Both the position numbers and the translations under genes were made by a program. Source: Microcaldota archaeon (lineage in GTDB: Archaea > Micrarchaeota > Micrarchaeia > Anstonellales > JAGGVH01). From it: a stretch of 49,023 nt of DNA. Where the stretch lies: the NCBI GenBank assembly GCA_021158105.1, contig JAGGVH010000016.1:1-49023 (forward strand), given 5' to 3'. This document shows, in pieces, positions 20,541 to 29,967 of this stretch; position 1 is the stretch's first letter; every line of letters begins with the position of its first letter. The notes under the pieces were generated by a model that did not search any database, had not been told where the DNA came from, and saw only the letters and a program-made list of their open reading frames with translations.

Positions 20541-21500
20541 TCAACTGGTTAGAACATTCTTTGGTGATGAATTTATCATCTTAACATTGACAACTACACA
20601 ACCGTTATCAGAATACACTTCAAACAGTCCTGTCTCAGTTTCTGGGTTTATCAACCATTCAGGAATTCTGTCAAGTATCATATAATCTATCTTGTTATTG
20701 CGCATAAACGAACGAATATTGTTAGGTTCAACTACTCCATCAAATGCAACATACGGAACATTATAATATTCCGCAAGCATAGAATAATTCTTTTGTATTC
20801 CTATATTGTATCCTTCCTGCTCCTGCTCTGAAAGGTTTAATACTGTCCAAACAAAACATTCTGTCATGTTTGATAAGAACAAACCGCGTGTAGTGTTGAA
20901 AAGTGAGAGGTTGATTGTTTTGTTTGTGGCACACCATTCCTTAAACTTGTGAATGTTTTTGTTTTCGCAATCACTAAAATTTTCCTTTTCATAGACACTG
21001 ATATAACATTTCTCTATGTTGTCATTGTTTGATGAACCGGCTGAATATAAATCACATGCATTGATATTCCCAAAGTAAACGCCGTTATAAAGATAACATT
21101 TATTCTTGACCGTGGTATTATTAATCTTTGAACATGAATCAATGTTGTTATCTGCCGTTGCAATTTTATAATAACAATCGTCAGGCAATGAAGTAAAAGA
21201 GCAGACTTCAGAATTATTGAGTTTTACCCCGCAAGCAATAAAACAGTCGTCCTTTTTAGTATCATTCTCAAACGACCCGCAATCGCCAACAGTATATATA
21301 GAATAATCTTCAAATGTAATACCAACCTTTTTTGTCAAGATCATTTGTTCATCAGAATATGTTTTATAACTTGTTGTGTTCCACAATTCCGGGCCGACCA
21401 CTACACTCTTACCTGTTGCAATTTTATGATTGTTCCCCACACACCCAAAAAATAGTATTGAAGAAAATAATATTATTAATAAAATATTATTCTTTAACAT
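20541..21500 (-). CDS. Putative lipoprotein with Cys-rich repeats
   Basis: Signal and lipobox MLKNNILLIILFSSILFFGC; repeated C-x8-15-C-[FY]-x10-13-C units. Confidence 0.65.
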   Translation of the reverse strand: MLKNNILLIILFSSILFFGCVGNNHKIATGKSVVVGPELWNTTSYKTYSDEQMILTKKVGITFEDYSIYTVGDCGSFENDTKKDDCFIACGVKLNNSEVCSFTSLPDDCYYKIATADNNIDSCSKINNTTVKNKCYLYNGVYFGNINACDLYSAGSSNNDNIEKCYISVYEKENFSDCENKNIHKFKEWCATNKTINLSLFNTTRGLFLSNMTECFVWTVLNLSEQEQEGYNIGIQKNYSMLAEYYNVPYVAFDGVVEPNNIRSFMRNNKIDYMILDRIPEWLINPETETGLFEVYSDNGCVVVNVKMINSSPKNVLTS

Positions 21501-21777
21501 CTGGAACCACCCGCCTCCATGAACCTCCAATATAATGCCATAATTGTTTTGTTGTTGAATCATAGACAAGTGATGTTTTGTTTGCAACCTCTATCGGCCT
21601 GTCAATCTCAATGAAAATCTTATTCATCGTCCATTTAATCTTATCCTTAAAAGGATTACGTTCTATGATATAAACCTTGCCCCTTTCCTTTTTAATTCTT
21701 TCACACCAGTCAATAATCATATTTATATCCTTTTGTGAAACCAATGTACCACCATACCATAACCTTACAGAAAACAA
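21487..21777 (-). CDS. Small hypothetical protein overlapping the 5' end of the lipoprotein gene
   Basis: 96-aa ORF, overlaps the next start by about 14 nt (translational coupling). Confidence 0.5.
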   Translation of the reverse strand: MFSVRLWYGGTLVSQKDINMIIDWCERIKKERGKVYIIERNPFKDKIKWTMNKIFIEIDRPIEVANKTSLVYDSTTKQLWHYIGGSWRRVVPDVKE

Positions 21778-21786
21778 AGTATAAAA

Positions 21787-22248
21787 TTACCTTTTCTTGG
21801 TTTTTGTTCTACGCTTTGTAGTTTGTTTAGAACTCTTTCTCTTCTTCACAGACATCTTAGATTTTGACCGCTGTTTAACCTTTACCTTTTTAACAGGCTT
21901 AGCCTTACTCTTAACTCCCCTATCAGAACTAACTATGGTTTTTGTGGTTTTAGGAGCAATACTGACTTTAGGGGTTAAGACAACAGGCTTATCTTTGATT
22001 TTAGTGAATGTGTCAACAATCTTTTTCCTCTTTTTATATTTATCAATGAAAAGCAGTATTATCCCAAGCGGAACAGTGATTATCGTTATAATTATAAATG
22101 ATATAAAAACAAGCCAAACAATATCATTGGACACAGTAACGTTAAACATTCCACTCTGTATGATTAAACATCCAAATGCTCCAACAAATGAAAAAAATCC
22201 TATCACCAGCAAAACCAATCCAGCCATTTTCATAGTTATCACCATCAT
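21787..22248 (-). CDS. Two-TM membrane protein with Lys/Arg-rich C-terminal tail
   Basis: Two hydrophobic segments then KPVKKVKVKQRSKSKMSVKKRKSSKQTTKRRTKTKKR. Confidence 0.55.
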   Translation of the reverse strand: MMVITMKMAGLVLLVIGFFSFVGAFGCLIIQSGMFNVTVSNDIVWLVFISFIIITIITVPLGIILLFIDKYKKRKKIVDTFTKIKDKPVVLTPKVSIAPKTTKTIVSSDRGVKSKAKPVKKVKVKQRSKSKMSVKKRKSSKQTTKRRTKTKKR

Positions 22249-22310
22249 TATTCAATCATAAACAATATAAATATTGGTGTCAGACTCACATTTTTCTACT
22301 TTTGCTATAT

Positions 22311-22470
22311 TGGACCCGCCGGGATTTGAACCCGGAACCTCTGCCTTTTTCAATATAGTTTACAATCCTTACTTCATAAAGAATGTTTCTTTTTGGGATG
22401 AAACACTTTTTCTTTACAAAGAAAAAGGGTTTCATGCGAAGGCAGCACGCTACCGTTGCGCCACGGGCCC
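22311..22470 (-). tRNA. tRNA-Ala(CGC) with about an 88-nt intron after position 37 (intron about 22347..22434)
   Basis: Acceptor GGGCCCG/CGGGTCC with the G3-U70 Ala identity pair, anticodon loop TTCGCA|A, T arm CCGGGTTCAAATCCCGG, discriminator A. Confidence 0.9.
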
Positions 22471-22546
22471 TATAAAGATTGCTAACATATTTTAGATAGT
22501 TTAATTTATATTGATTACTAAAAACCAAAAAAGAAGAATAAAAAAA

Positions 22547-23251
22547 TTAAATCAATTTTTCAAGGTCTTTCTGTTTCTTCTTAGCAACTACCCTTACTGT
22601 ATCCTTTGTACCAAGGCCGATCGCTATTGCACCACCTAATCCTATTGCTATCGCAATCGCTGCAAAGAATGCGTTGACTGCAGTCATGAATGTGGATTCT
22701 AAAATGATAGTGTTAGCACCTGGCAAAACCAATGGTAATGCCATTACCACACCGATGTAAACTATCACAACTTCCACCAATGTACCTATAGGTTTAGCAA
22801 ACGGCGTAACCCTGCTGGCCTTAATCCTGTCAGTTATATAATCACCAACCAACATTGCAATCACTAAGATTGTTAATCCTTTGACTAAGTCAGGTATGTA
22901 ATTTATTATACCTTGTATATTTGCTGTTAGGAACAAAAATCCTGACATCTGTGCTGCCCATCCAAGAAAGAGCATGAAAATCCATAACTCTAATATGAAC
23001 TTTATTATCCCTGTTAATGTCCAGCCAAGCAATGCATCGTGTAAACCGTGTTGTTTCATGAAAGGCTCAAGTTTAATCTTTCCTGCAGCATACTTCCACA
23101 GCCAACCAGTAATCTTTGCAATTATATAACCGATGATTGCAACTAATATGAAGAAGAATATTGATATTAAACTGTTGACAAAATTAGTTGCAATCATACT
23201 GTAATCAATCTGGTTAAACTGTGTCATCATCGGACCAATTACATCAGTCAT
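22547..23251 (-). CDS. Membrane protein resembling MscS-type conserved TM-helix repeat proteins
   Basis: Several hydrophobic helices; IPDLVKGLTILVIAMLVGDYITD and AIAIGLGGAIAIGLGTKDTVRVVAKK. Confidence 0.6.
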   Translation of the reverse strand: MTDVIGPMMTQFNQIDYSMIATNFVNSLISIFFFILVAIIGYIIAKITGWLWKYAAGKIKLEPFMKQHGLHDALLGWTLTGIIKFILELWIFMLFLGWAAQMSGFLFLTANIQGIINYIPDLVKGLTILVIAMLVGDYITDRIKASRVTPFAKPIGTLVEVVIVYIGVVMALPLVLPGANTIILESTFMTAVNAFFAAIAIAIGLGGAIAIGLGTKDTVRVVAKKKQKDLEKLI

Positions 23252-23386
23252 TCACCCACCTCCTAAGATGTTTGGTAACATTTACAACATTTTTTTATAT
23301 AAGAAGTATTAATTAAACATTTAAAAAACTTTGGTTTCTGTTATCAACGAAGTTTATCATTGAATTATCATTGAAACTTTTTTTTT

Positions 23387-23410
23387 ACTATTTAATAAAA
23401 ATTAAATAGT
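23387..23410. promoter_or_regulatory. Perfect 10-bp inverted repeat ACTATTTAAT-aaaa-ATTAAATAGT upstream of the inositol-phosphate synthase gene
   Basis: Read directly in the 218-bp intergenic region. Confidence 0.5.
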
Positions 23411-23469
23411 TTTAAAAAGTTAACTAATTAAAATATATTTAATAGCATCTAAAGTTATGAGGTGAGGAT

Positions 23470-24597
23470 ATGAAAATTAGAACTGCAATTGTTGGGGTGG
23501 GGAACTGTTTTGCAGGATTATACCAGGGAATTGAATATTATAAAAAAATGGATACTGAAAGGATTGGATTAATGCATGAGAACATTGGACCGTATTCATG
23601 GAAAGACATTGAATTTGTATTAGCATATGATGTGTCAAAGAATAAAGTCGGTAAACCATTACATGAAGCTGTGTACGCTAAACCAAACTATGTTAAGATT
23701 GTAGATTCAATGCCAGAAAACGGTGTGATAGTTCAAGAAGCACCCGTGCTTGACGGTGTGGGGAAATGGGTCAAGGACATGTTTGAACCTATGGAAAATA
23801 CTGCACCAATTGAAGTATTAAGAGAAAAGATTATTAATGAAATCAAAGAAAACAACATTGACGTTCTCATAAACTATCTTCCAGTTGGAAGCCAGAAGGC
23901 AGTAGAATTCTGGGCAGATGTCGCTCTTGAGAGCGGGACTGCATTTGTTAATTGTATGCCGATATTTATCGCAAGCAATCCTGAATGGGAAAACAAATTT
24001 AGAGAAAAGAATATACCTATAATAGGCGATGATATAAAGTCACAGGTGGGCGCAACCATCATCCACCGCGTGCTCGCAAAACTGTTTGAGGACAGGGGCG
24101 CGATACTTGACAGGTCTTACCAGTTAAACTTTGGGGGCAATACTGATTTCCTTAATATGCTTGAAAGAGAACGGTTGAAATCTAAAAAGATTAGCAAAAC
24201 CGAATCTGTAAAAAGCCAATTGAAAAAACATCCTATAAAGGATGAAAACATCCACATCGGCCCAAGCGATTATGTCCCATTCATGAAGAATAACAAAGTC
24301 GCATACATTAGATTAGAAGGGAGGATGTGGGCAGACGTGCCGTTCAACATTGAACTTAGGTTGGATGTTGATGATAAGCCTAACAGTGCCGGTGTTGCAG
24401 TGGACGCGATAAGATTGGCAAAACTTGCGAAGGATAGGAACATTGGCGGTGCATTGTTAGGACCGTCAGCATATTTGATGAAACATCCTCCTGTTCAATA
24501 CCCAGACCCTGAAGCAAAACAAATGACTGAAGAATTTATAAAAGGCGAACACCAAACCCACCAAAACCAAACAGAGGAAACAAGTGAAACTGTATGA
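23470..24597 (+). CDS. ino1: myo-inositol-1-phosphate synthase
   Basis: TAIVGVGNCFAGLYQGIEYY, INYLPVGSQKAVEFWAD, GDDIKSQVGATI, LNFGGNTDFLNML. Confidence 0.96.
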   Translation: MKIRTAIVGVGNCFAGLYQGIEYYKKMDTERIGLMHENIGPYSWKDIEFVLAYDVSKNKVGKPLHEAVYAKPNYVKIVDSMPENGVIVQEAPVLDGVGKWVKDMFEPMENTAPIEVLREKIINEIKENNIDVLINYLPVGSQKAVEFWADVALESGTAFVNCMPIFIASNPEWENKFREKNIPIIGDDIKSQVGATIIHRVLAKLFEDRGAILDRSYQLNFGGNTDFLNMLERERLKSKKISKTESVKSQLKKHPIKDENIHIGPSDYVPFMKNNKVAYIRLEGRMWADVPFNIELRLDVDDKPNSAGVAVDAIRLAKLAKDRNIGGALLGPSAYLMKHPPVQYPDPEAKQMTEEFIKGEHQTHQNQTEETSETV

Positions 24598-25202
24598 TAA
24601 AACAACAATTTTCTAAAGAACAAAAATGGTTAGGTGGCATATTAAAAAAATTGCCAATGTCACCTAATCAGATTACTTTACTTTCAATATTGTTTGCACT
24701 GATTGCAGGAGGATTAATCATTTTTCACCAGTTTGTGTATGGTGCGATATTTTTTCTGGTTGCAGGTGTAATGGATGTGATTGACGGAGCAGTGGCACGT
24801 GCAAAAGACCAAACTACTAAATTTGGCGGCTTCTTAGATGGAGTATCAGACAGGTTTGTAGAAGCAATCTTTCTTTTTTCATTAATGTTTTATGACCTTC
24901 CAACAGTCTTTATCAATCCCCAAGTTTGGCTGGCAGGATTGATATTCATCGGAACATGCATGCCTTCTTTTGTAAGGGCATACGGAGAACATAAACATGT
25001 GATAGACCATAACACTGCAAACAAATTGGGGGGGATATTTGAAAGGAGCGAAAGAATTATCACTATCTTTTTAGGGATTGTGATAGGATTCTTTATTTCA
25101 TGGCAATGGTTTATTTATATTATAATATTATCCATAATATTATCATTAATCACAGTCATCCAACGAATATATATAATTTATAAAGAAACAAAGACTACAT
25201 AA
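24594..25202 (+). CDS. CDP-alcohol phosphatidyltransferase, probable archaetidylinositol phosphate synthase
   Basis: DVIDGAVARAKDQTTKFGGFLDGVSDRFVE, the DGxxARxxxxxxxxGxxxDxxxD CDP-OH-P motif; 4-nt overlap with ino1. Confidence 0.93.
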   Translation: MIKQQFSKEQKWLGGILKKLPMSPNQITLLSILFALIAGGLIIFHQFVYGAIFFLVAGVMDVIDGAVARAKDQTTKFGGFLDGVSDRFVEAIFLFSLMFYDLPTVFINPQVWLAGLIFIGTCMPSFVRAYGEHKHVIDHNTANKLGGIFERSERIITIFLGIVIGFFISWQWFIYIIILSIILSLITVIQRIYIIYKETKTT

Positions 25203-25233
25203 TTCCAAGATTCAAAAGGTTAAAGGAGATAGC

Positions 25234-25902
25234 ATGATAAAAGCAGTAATATTTGATTATGATGGAGTGATCGGAGATACTGAGCAGTGGCAGTATCAAA
25301 CATGGAATGAGACGCTTAAACCATACAACATATCCATATCAAAAGAAGAATATATTAAAAAATTATGCGGTCGGCAGGGTGAAGACATTGACAAGGAAAT
25401 CATCAACAAATTCAAACTTAACATCCCATACGGTGCATTAGTCAAAAAGAAAGAAAAACTTATTTTAGAATGGTTCAGAACCAAACCAATCCCCCTTATG
25501 CCCAACGTGAAAAAGATAATCAAAAAGATAAAAGATATGCAGTTGTTGATAGGGATTGCATCATCTGTCCCAACCAATGAATTAAAGATAAAAATCAAAA
25601 AGCTTGGGCTGACTTTTGATGCAATGACTTCTAAAGAAGAAGTCAAACACAGCAAACCCGACCCAGAGATTTATACATTGACTGCAAAAAAATTAAATGT
25701 GGCGCCCATAGAATGTGTGGTGTTTGAGGACAGTTCACCAGGGGTGGTTGCCGCAAAACGGGCGGGCATGTTTGTCATAGCAATACCTACTGAGTGGAGC
25801 GCAAAACAAGATTTCTCAATGGCTGATGCCAATGTTAGAAATTTAAGTGAAGGTCTGGACATTTTAAAAAAATTAATTGATAAAACAAAGCTTAAAATTT
25901 GA
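25234..25902 (+). CDS. HAD superfamily hydrolase (beta-phosphoglucomutase-like subclass)
   Basis: FDYDGVIGDTE, IASSVPTNE, HSKPDPEIY, VFEDSSPGVVAAKRAGM. Confidence 0.9.
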   Translation: MIKAVIFDYDGVIGDTEQWQYQTWNETLKPYNISISKEEYIKKLCGRQGEDIDKEIINKFKLNIPYGALVKKKEKLILEWFRTKPIPLMPNVKKIIKKIKDMQLLIGIASSVPTNELKIKIKKLGLTFDAMTSKEEVKHSKPDPEIYTLTAKKLNVAPIECVVFEDSSPGVVAAKRAGMFVIAIPTEWSAKQDFSMADANVRNLSEGLDILKKLIDKTKLKI

Positions 25903-25907
25903 ACCCA

Positions 25908-26867
25908 TTAGATATGAATCTTTGATAATATCTTTTTAAAATGTAACATCTTTTCAACAGCCTTTCTGCTCCAATCAATCAGATGGATTTTGTCTTCATC
26001 TGTCAATTCAATTATCTGTTTTTCACAAGGTATACTGAGGCGAACCCTTGCAGCCACAGGAAGTTCTTCCCACACCATTTCGCCATCCACATCATCGTAA
26101 ACAACTTTTTCAATGTCTGTTTTATATTTTTCAAGTTCGTGAAGAATAGCATGATTTTTGTCAGGGGATTGGGTGGTGTGGATTATAAGATCTATTGAAT
26201 ACTTTTTTATTGTTGGATTAAAACCAATAGAATAAAAAATATTAGACCGTCCAGAATTGAACATCATAACATGTTGTCCAACCGCAGGTTTAATATGGAC
26301 ATGAAGCGGTGCGAGAGCATCAGACAACAATGAAAAATAGTTTTCATAAGCAATCTTTTTTTCAGTTTTTTGTTTTTCAGTCAGAGTAAACTCAGGTCTT
26401 CTTACAACATTATAATCAAAAGCATACGGAGAATCATTAATTTGATATATTCTGAACTCAACAGCAAAAATGTTTAGTTGTATTATATCCAATGCTGTTA
26501 TATGTTCTTCATTGAATTTCTCTGCAATCCATACAGCAAACCGTGCATCTTCTGCTGCCGAATATGTAACAATTTTCCCAAGGTGATCATGATTTGAAGT
26601 TCCAAACTGCACTTCTATGATTATCTTATCACCAGTTTCCTGTATTGTACCAGTTATATCCTCATAATACCGTCCGGAAAATTTTTGGTGTTCAGTGTCT
26701 ATTATCGTTAATCCTATAGATTCTGATAGGGCGTTCAACATTCCAAACTCATTTTCACTTATATAACTAGTCAGCTCCCTTTCATCATCAAAAACTGTTT
26801 TCGGTTTAATTCTTTTCAATGAAACAAGATTGGTTGTTATTCTGTTTGTTGTATTTTTAGGTTTCAT
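25908..26867 (-). CDS. DUF4268-like protein with PD-(D/E)XK nuclease-like core
   Basis: YEDITGTIQETGDKIIIEVQFGTSNHDHLGKIVTYSAAEDARFAVWIAEKFNEEHITAL; DUF4268-like C-terminal half (YFSLLSDALAPL...). Confidence 0.65.
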   Translation of the reverse strand: MKPKNTTNRITTNLVSLKRIKPKTVFDDERELTSYISENEFGMLNALSESIGLTIIDTEHQKFSGRYYEDITGTIQETGDKIIIEVQFGTSNHDHLGKIVTYSAAEDARFAVWIAEKFNEEHITALDIIQLNIFAVEFRIYQINDSPYAFDYNVVRRPEFTLTEKQKTEKKIAYENYFSLLSDALAPLHVHIKPAVGQHVMMFNSGRSNIFYSIGFNPTIKKYSIDLIIHTTQSPDKNHAILHELEKYKTDIEKVVYDDVDGEMVWEELPVAARVRLSIPCEKQIIELTDEDKIHLIDWSRKAVEKMLHFKKILSKIHI

Positions 26868-26922
26868 GATGTTTTTGTACTGCAATCAGTTTATAAACAT
26901 TTCTCCATAATTAACAACCACT

Positions 26923-28167
26923 ATGGTTACAATGATACAACGTAAAATACAAGTTGATAAAATCAGAACTGAGGTTAAAGAGGAAATTGACAAAATAAAG
27001 TATGACAAAGAAAATTTATTATTCTTTATTAATGATCAAAAAAGGATAATAAACGTTGCAATCAAAAAACATATCTCCCCTGAAAGAGTAAAAGAACTTG
27101 AAGACCATCTTGAAAATCTTAAGAAAAGAAAGAAATATGTTGATAAAATAGACACTAACGAATTTTACAAGATAAGATTAAACAAAGAATTGAGGACACA
27201 GGCAATAAAGAATGTTATGGAGATTAAACTCCCTGAACCGCCAATGGAGAAATGGATGGAAATATTGTTTACTAATGAAGAATATGAATCTGTTAAGCAC
27301 AGGACAAAGGTTAACAATAATATTATTGATAAACTTGACATGATGTATAGAATAATAGAAAATATCAAATGTTCAAAAGAATGTGCTGCAAAGATGGCAA
27401 GAGCACATTTTGAACACAATGTCCCAGAAAAATTCTTAACCTATTTACACCTCAACATAAGTCCAATTGAGTGGAAGGAAGCATTCAAGACATTCTGCGA
27501 ACTTGGAGAGTATGCAGTGTGGGCAACACCTGAAGATTGGACAATATTTGGAAAAGGATTGGTTGAAGAAGTTGAGAAAAGAAAACAACATCCGTCAGAA
27601 GAAACAAGAATGTTCTTAGAAAAATATCACATATCAAAAACGTCTGCATTTGCAATCATAAGATTCTTAACAGAAAAAAATATTAACATCCCGAAAAATA
27701 AAGAAGATACAAATAAAATTATCAAGAAGTATGGACAACAAATAATAAACAGTAAATTCATTTTCACAAACAAAAAGGCGTTCTCAAGAATGATGAATAC
27801 TGCTTTCAAAAAAATCTTTAGAGGGCCGCATCTTAAAATCTCAACATCTGTCAAAAATGAAATAAAAGATTATATTGACCCGGAAAGGGTTGAAAAAATA
27901 TTAAACTGTTTTATGAACGGTTACCCCAAAACCAAAAACAACCCAATACATATCACCGATATCAAGGATGCTGTTAAACTGCCAAAAGGTAGTGTAGAAA
28001 AAGTATTAAACTTCTTGAACCATATTGGAATCGTCAGACAATTCTATTCAAAAGATGGTGTTGCAAACAGATATTTTCTAATTTTGGATAGGAATGCAAT
28101 AGATAAGGAATGGCATAACCTTTATGATGAGATTGAAAGGTTTATTAAAGTTACGAACGAGAATTAA
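26923..28167 (+). CDS. Hypothetical protein with N-terminal coiled-coil and C-terminal winged helix
   Basis: Charged helical N-terminus; NPIHITDIKDAVKLPKGSVEKVLNFLNHIGIVRQFYSKDGVANRYFLI. Confidence 0.55.
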   Translation: MVTMIQRKIQVDKIRTEVKEEIDKIKYDKENLLFFINDQKRIINVAIKKHISPERVKELEDHLENLKKRKKYVDKIDTNEFYKIRLNKELRTQAIKNVMEIKLPEPPMEKWMEILFTNEEYESVKHRTKVNNNIIDKLDMMYRIIENIKCSKECAAKMARAHFEHNVPEKFLTYLHLNISPIEWKEAFKTFCELGEYAVWATPEDWTIFGKGLVEEVEKRKQHPSEETRMFLEKYHISKTSAFAIIRFLTEKNINIPKNKEDTNKIIKKYGQQIINSKFIFTNKKAFSRMMNTAFKKIFRGPHLKISTSVKNEIKDYIDPERVEKILNCFMNGYPKTKNNPIHITDIKDAVKLPKGSVEKVLNFLNHIGIVRQFYSKDGVANRYFLILDRNAIDKEWHNLYDEIERFIKVTNEN

Positions 28168-28211
28168 TAACTTTGTAGAATTATAAATTTGTAAATTCTT
28201 TGGTTGATATT

Positions 28212-29966
28212 ATGAGTATAAGAATAGCAGTCATTGATAGAAAGAAATGTGTTAAGGATAAATGCGGATACCTGTGCCAAAAATTTTGCCCCGGAGTGTT
28301 GATGGGGGAAGATACTATAACAATCGATGATAAGGGATACCCAGTAATCTCTGAACTGTTGTGTACAGGGTGTGGAATCTGTGTTAAAAAATGTCCTGTC
28401 GATGCAATAACAATCGTAAACCTTCCGATCGAAGGAAAAGAACCAACCTATCAGTACAATGTAAATGCCTTTAGATTGTACGGGATACCTCTGCCCAGTG
28501 AAGGTGTCACGGGATTTGTGGGCAAGAATGGGATTGGAAAGTCCACATCAATGAAGATATTAACAGGCATGCTAAAACCGAACTTTGGGGAATATGACAA
28601 AGAATGGGATTGGAAAGAAATATTAGATAAAATGAACAATATTGAACGTGCGTACTTTAGCAAGATAGCTGATAAAAAGGTTGAAGTGTCTTATAAACCA
28701 CAACACGTTGACATGTTTTTGAGGCCATTCAAGGGCACTGTAGAAGAATTGTTCAGAAAGGTCAACCCCAAAAGGATAGATGTTAATGAAGCTGTTGAGA
28801 TGTTTGAACTTAAACCTATTATGAAACGTAAACTTACTGAGTTGTCAGGAGGTGAACTGCAAAAGATTGCAATCGCAGCAGCATACATAAAAGATGCAGA
28901 ATTTTATTTCTTTGATGAGCCAGCATCATACTTGGATGTTGAACAAAGATTACTTGTTGCAAAGATGATTAAACAGCTTGCAGATGAAAAAAGAGTTATA
29001 GTGATTGAACATGACCTTGCACTGTTTGATTATTTAGCAGATTATGTCTATGTTTTTTACGGACTTGAAAATACTTATGGTGTTGTGTCAGGCATAAAAT
29101 CTGTGAGGAATGGGATCAATGAATACCTGAACGGTTATCTTAAAGATGAAAATGTCAGGTTTAGGGATCATGAAATAATATTCAGCCAAAAAGCTGAGGA
29201 AGAAGGCGAAGGGGAAGTAATGTTGAAATATCCAAAATTCGAAAAGAAATTCAGTAATTTTACATTCTCATCACAGCCAGGAGAAGTTCACAAGGGCGAA
29301 ATAATAGGAATACTCGGGAGGAATGCAATCGGCAAATCATTATTTGTTAAGATGTTGGCAGGGATCGTTAAACCTGACAACATTGAATGGGAAAACACAC
29401 TCAAGGTCTCTTACAAACCACAGTATGTAAAAGCAGAAGAAGACATATTAGTAAACCAGTTGTTTTCAAACGAAAAACTTAATCAGTTCATATTCAACGA
29501 ATCTGTGAGAAAACTAGGGATAAGCAAACTGATGGACAAACCATTGACTTCGTTGTCTGGGGGCGAACTTCAAAGGATAGCAATAACATTGGCATTGTCG
29601 CGTGAAGCTGACATTTATCTGTTTGACGAGCCGTCAGCGTTCCTTGACATTGAACAGAGGTTAGAGTTTGCATCGCTTCTTCATTCTGTGATATCAAATT
29701 CTGACAAGGTATGTTTTGTTGTTGACCATGACTTAGTATTGATTGAACTGCTGGCAAAAAAGGTTATGCTGTTCTCAGGAAAAAGTTCAATCAACGGCAT
29801 GACGTCACAACCTGTTAAAAAGTATGATGGGATGAACCTCTTCCTTAAAAAGATGGGGGTTACGATGCGCAGGGATGCTGACACATTAAGACCGCGAATT
29901 AACAAGCCGGGTTCTGTAAAGGACAGGGAACAGAAAGAAAAAGGAAACTATTATGAAGTTATATAA
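28212..29966 (+). CDS. rli: Ribosome recycling ATPase ABCE1/RLI
   Basis: Two 4Fe-4S motifs (CVKDKCGYLCQKFCPG, CTGCGICVKKCPVDAI), two ABC domains with LSGGELQ, GKNGIGKS and GRNAIGKS Walker A. Confidence 0.97.
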   Translation: MSIRIAVIDRKKCVKDKCGYLCQKFCPGVLMGEDTITIDDKGYPVISELLCTGCGICVKKCPVDAITIVNLPIEGKEPTYQYNVNAFRLYGIPLPSEGVTGFVGKNGIGKSTSMKILTGMLKPNFGEYDKEWDWKEILDKMNNIERAYFSKIADKKVEVSYKPQHVDMFLRPFKGTVEELFRKVNPKRIDVNEAVEMFELKPIMKRKLTELSGGELQKIAIAAAYIKDAEFYFFDEPASYLDVEQRLLVAKMIKQLADEKRVIVIEHDLALFDYLADYVYVFYGLENTYGVVSGIKSVRNGINEYLNGYLKDENVRFRDHEIIFSQKAEEEGEGEVMLKYPKFEKKFSNFTFSSQPGEVHKGEIIGILGRNAIGKSLFVKMLAGIVKPDNIEWENTLKVSYKPQYVKAEEDILVNQLFSNEKLNQFIFNESVRKLGISKLMDKPLTSLSGGELQRIAITLALSREADIYLFDEPSAFLDIEQRLEFASLLHSVISNSDKVCFVVDHDLVLIELLAKKVMLFSGKSSINGMTSQPVKKYDGMNLFLKKMGVTMRRDADTLRPRINKPGSVKDREQKEKGNYYEVI

Positions 29967-29967
29967 A

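Noticed and set aside
22347-22434. tRNA-Ala intron as a C/D-box guide RNA
   Set aside because: No box C (RTGATGA) or box D (CTGA) found in the intron.
22274-22528. Small ORFs on both strands (73 aa and 80 aa)
   Set aside because: They lie over the intron-containing tRNA-Ala; the tRNA explains the sequence.
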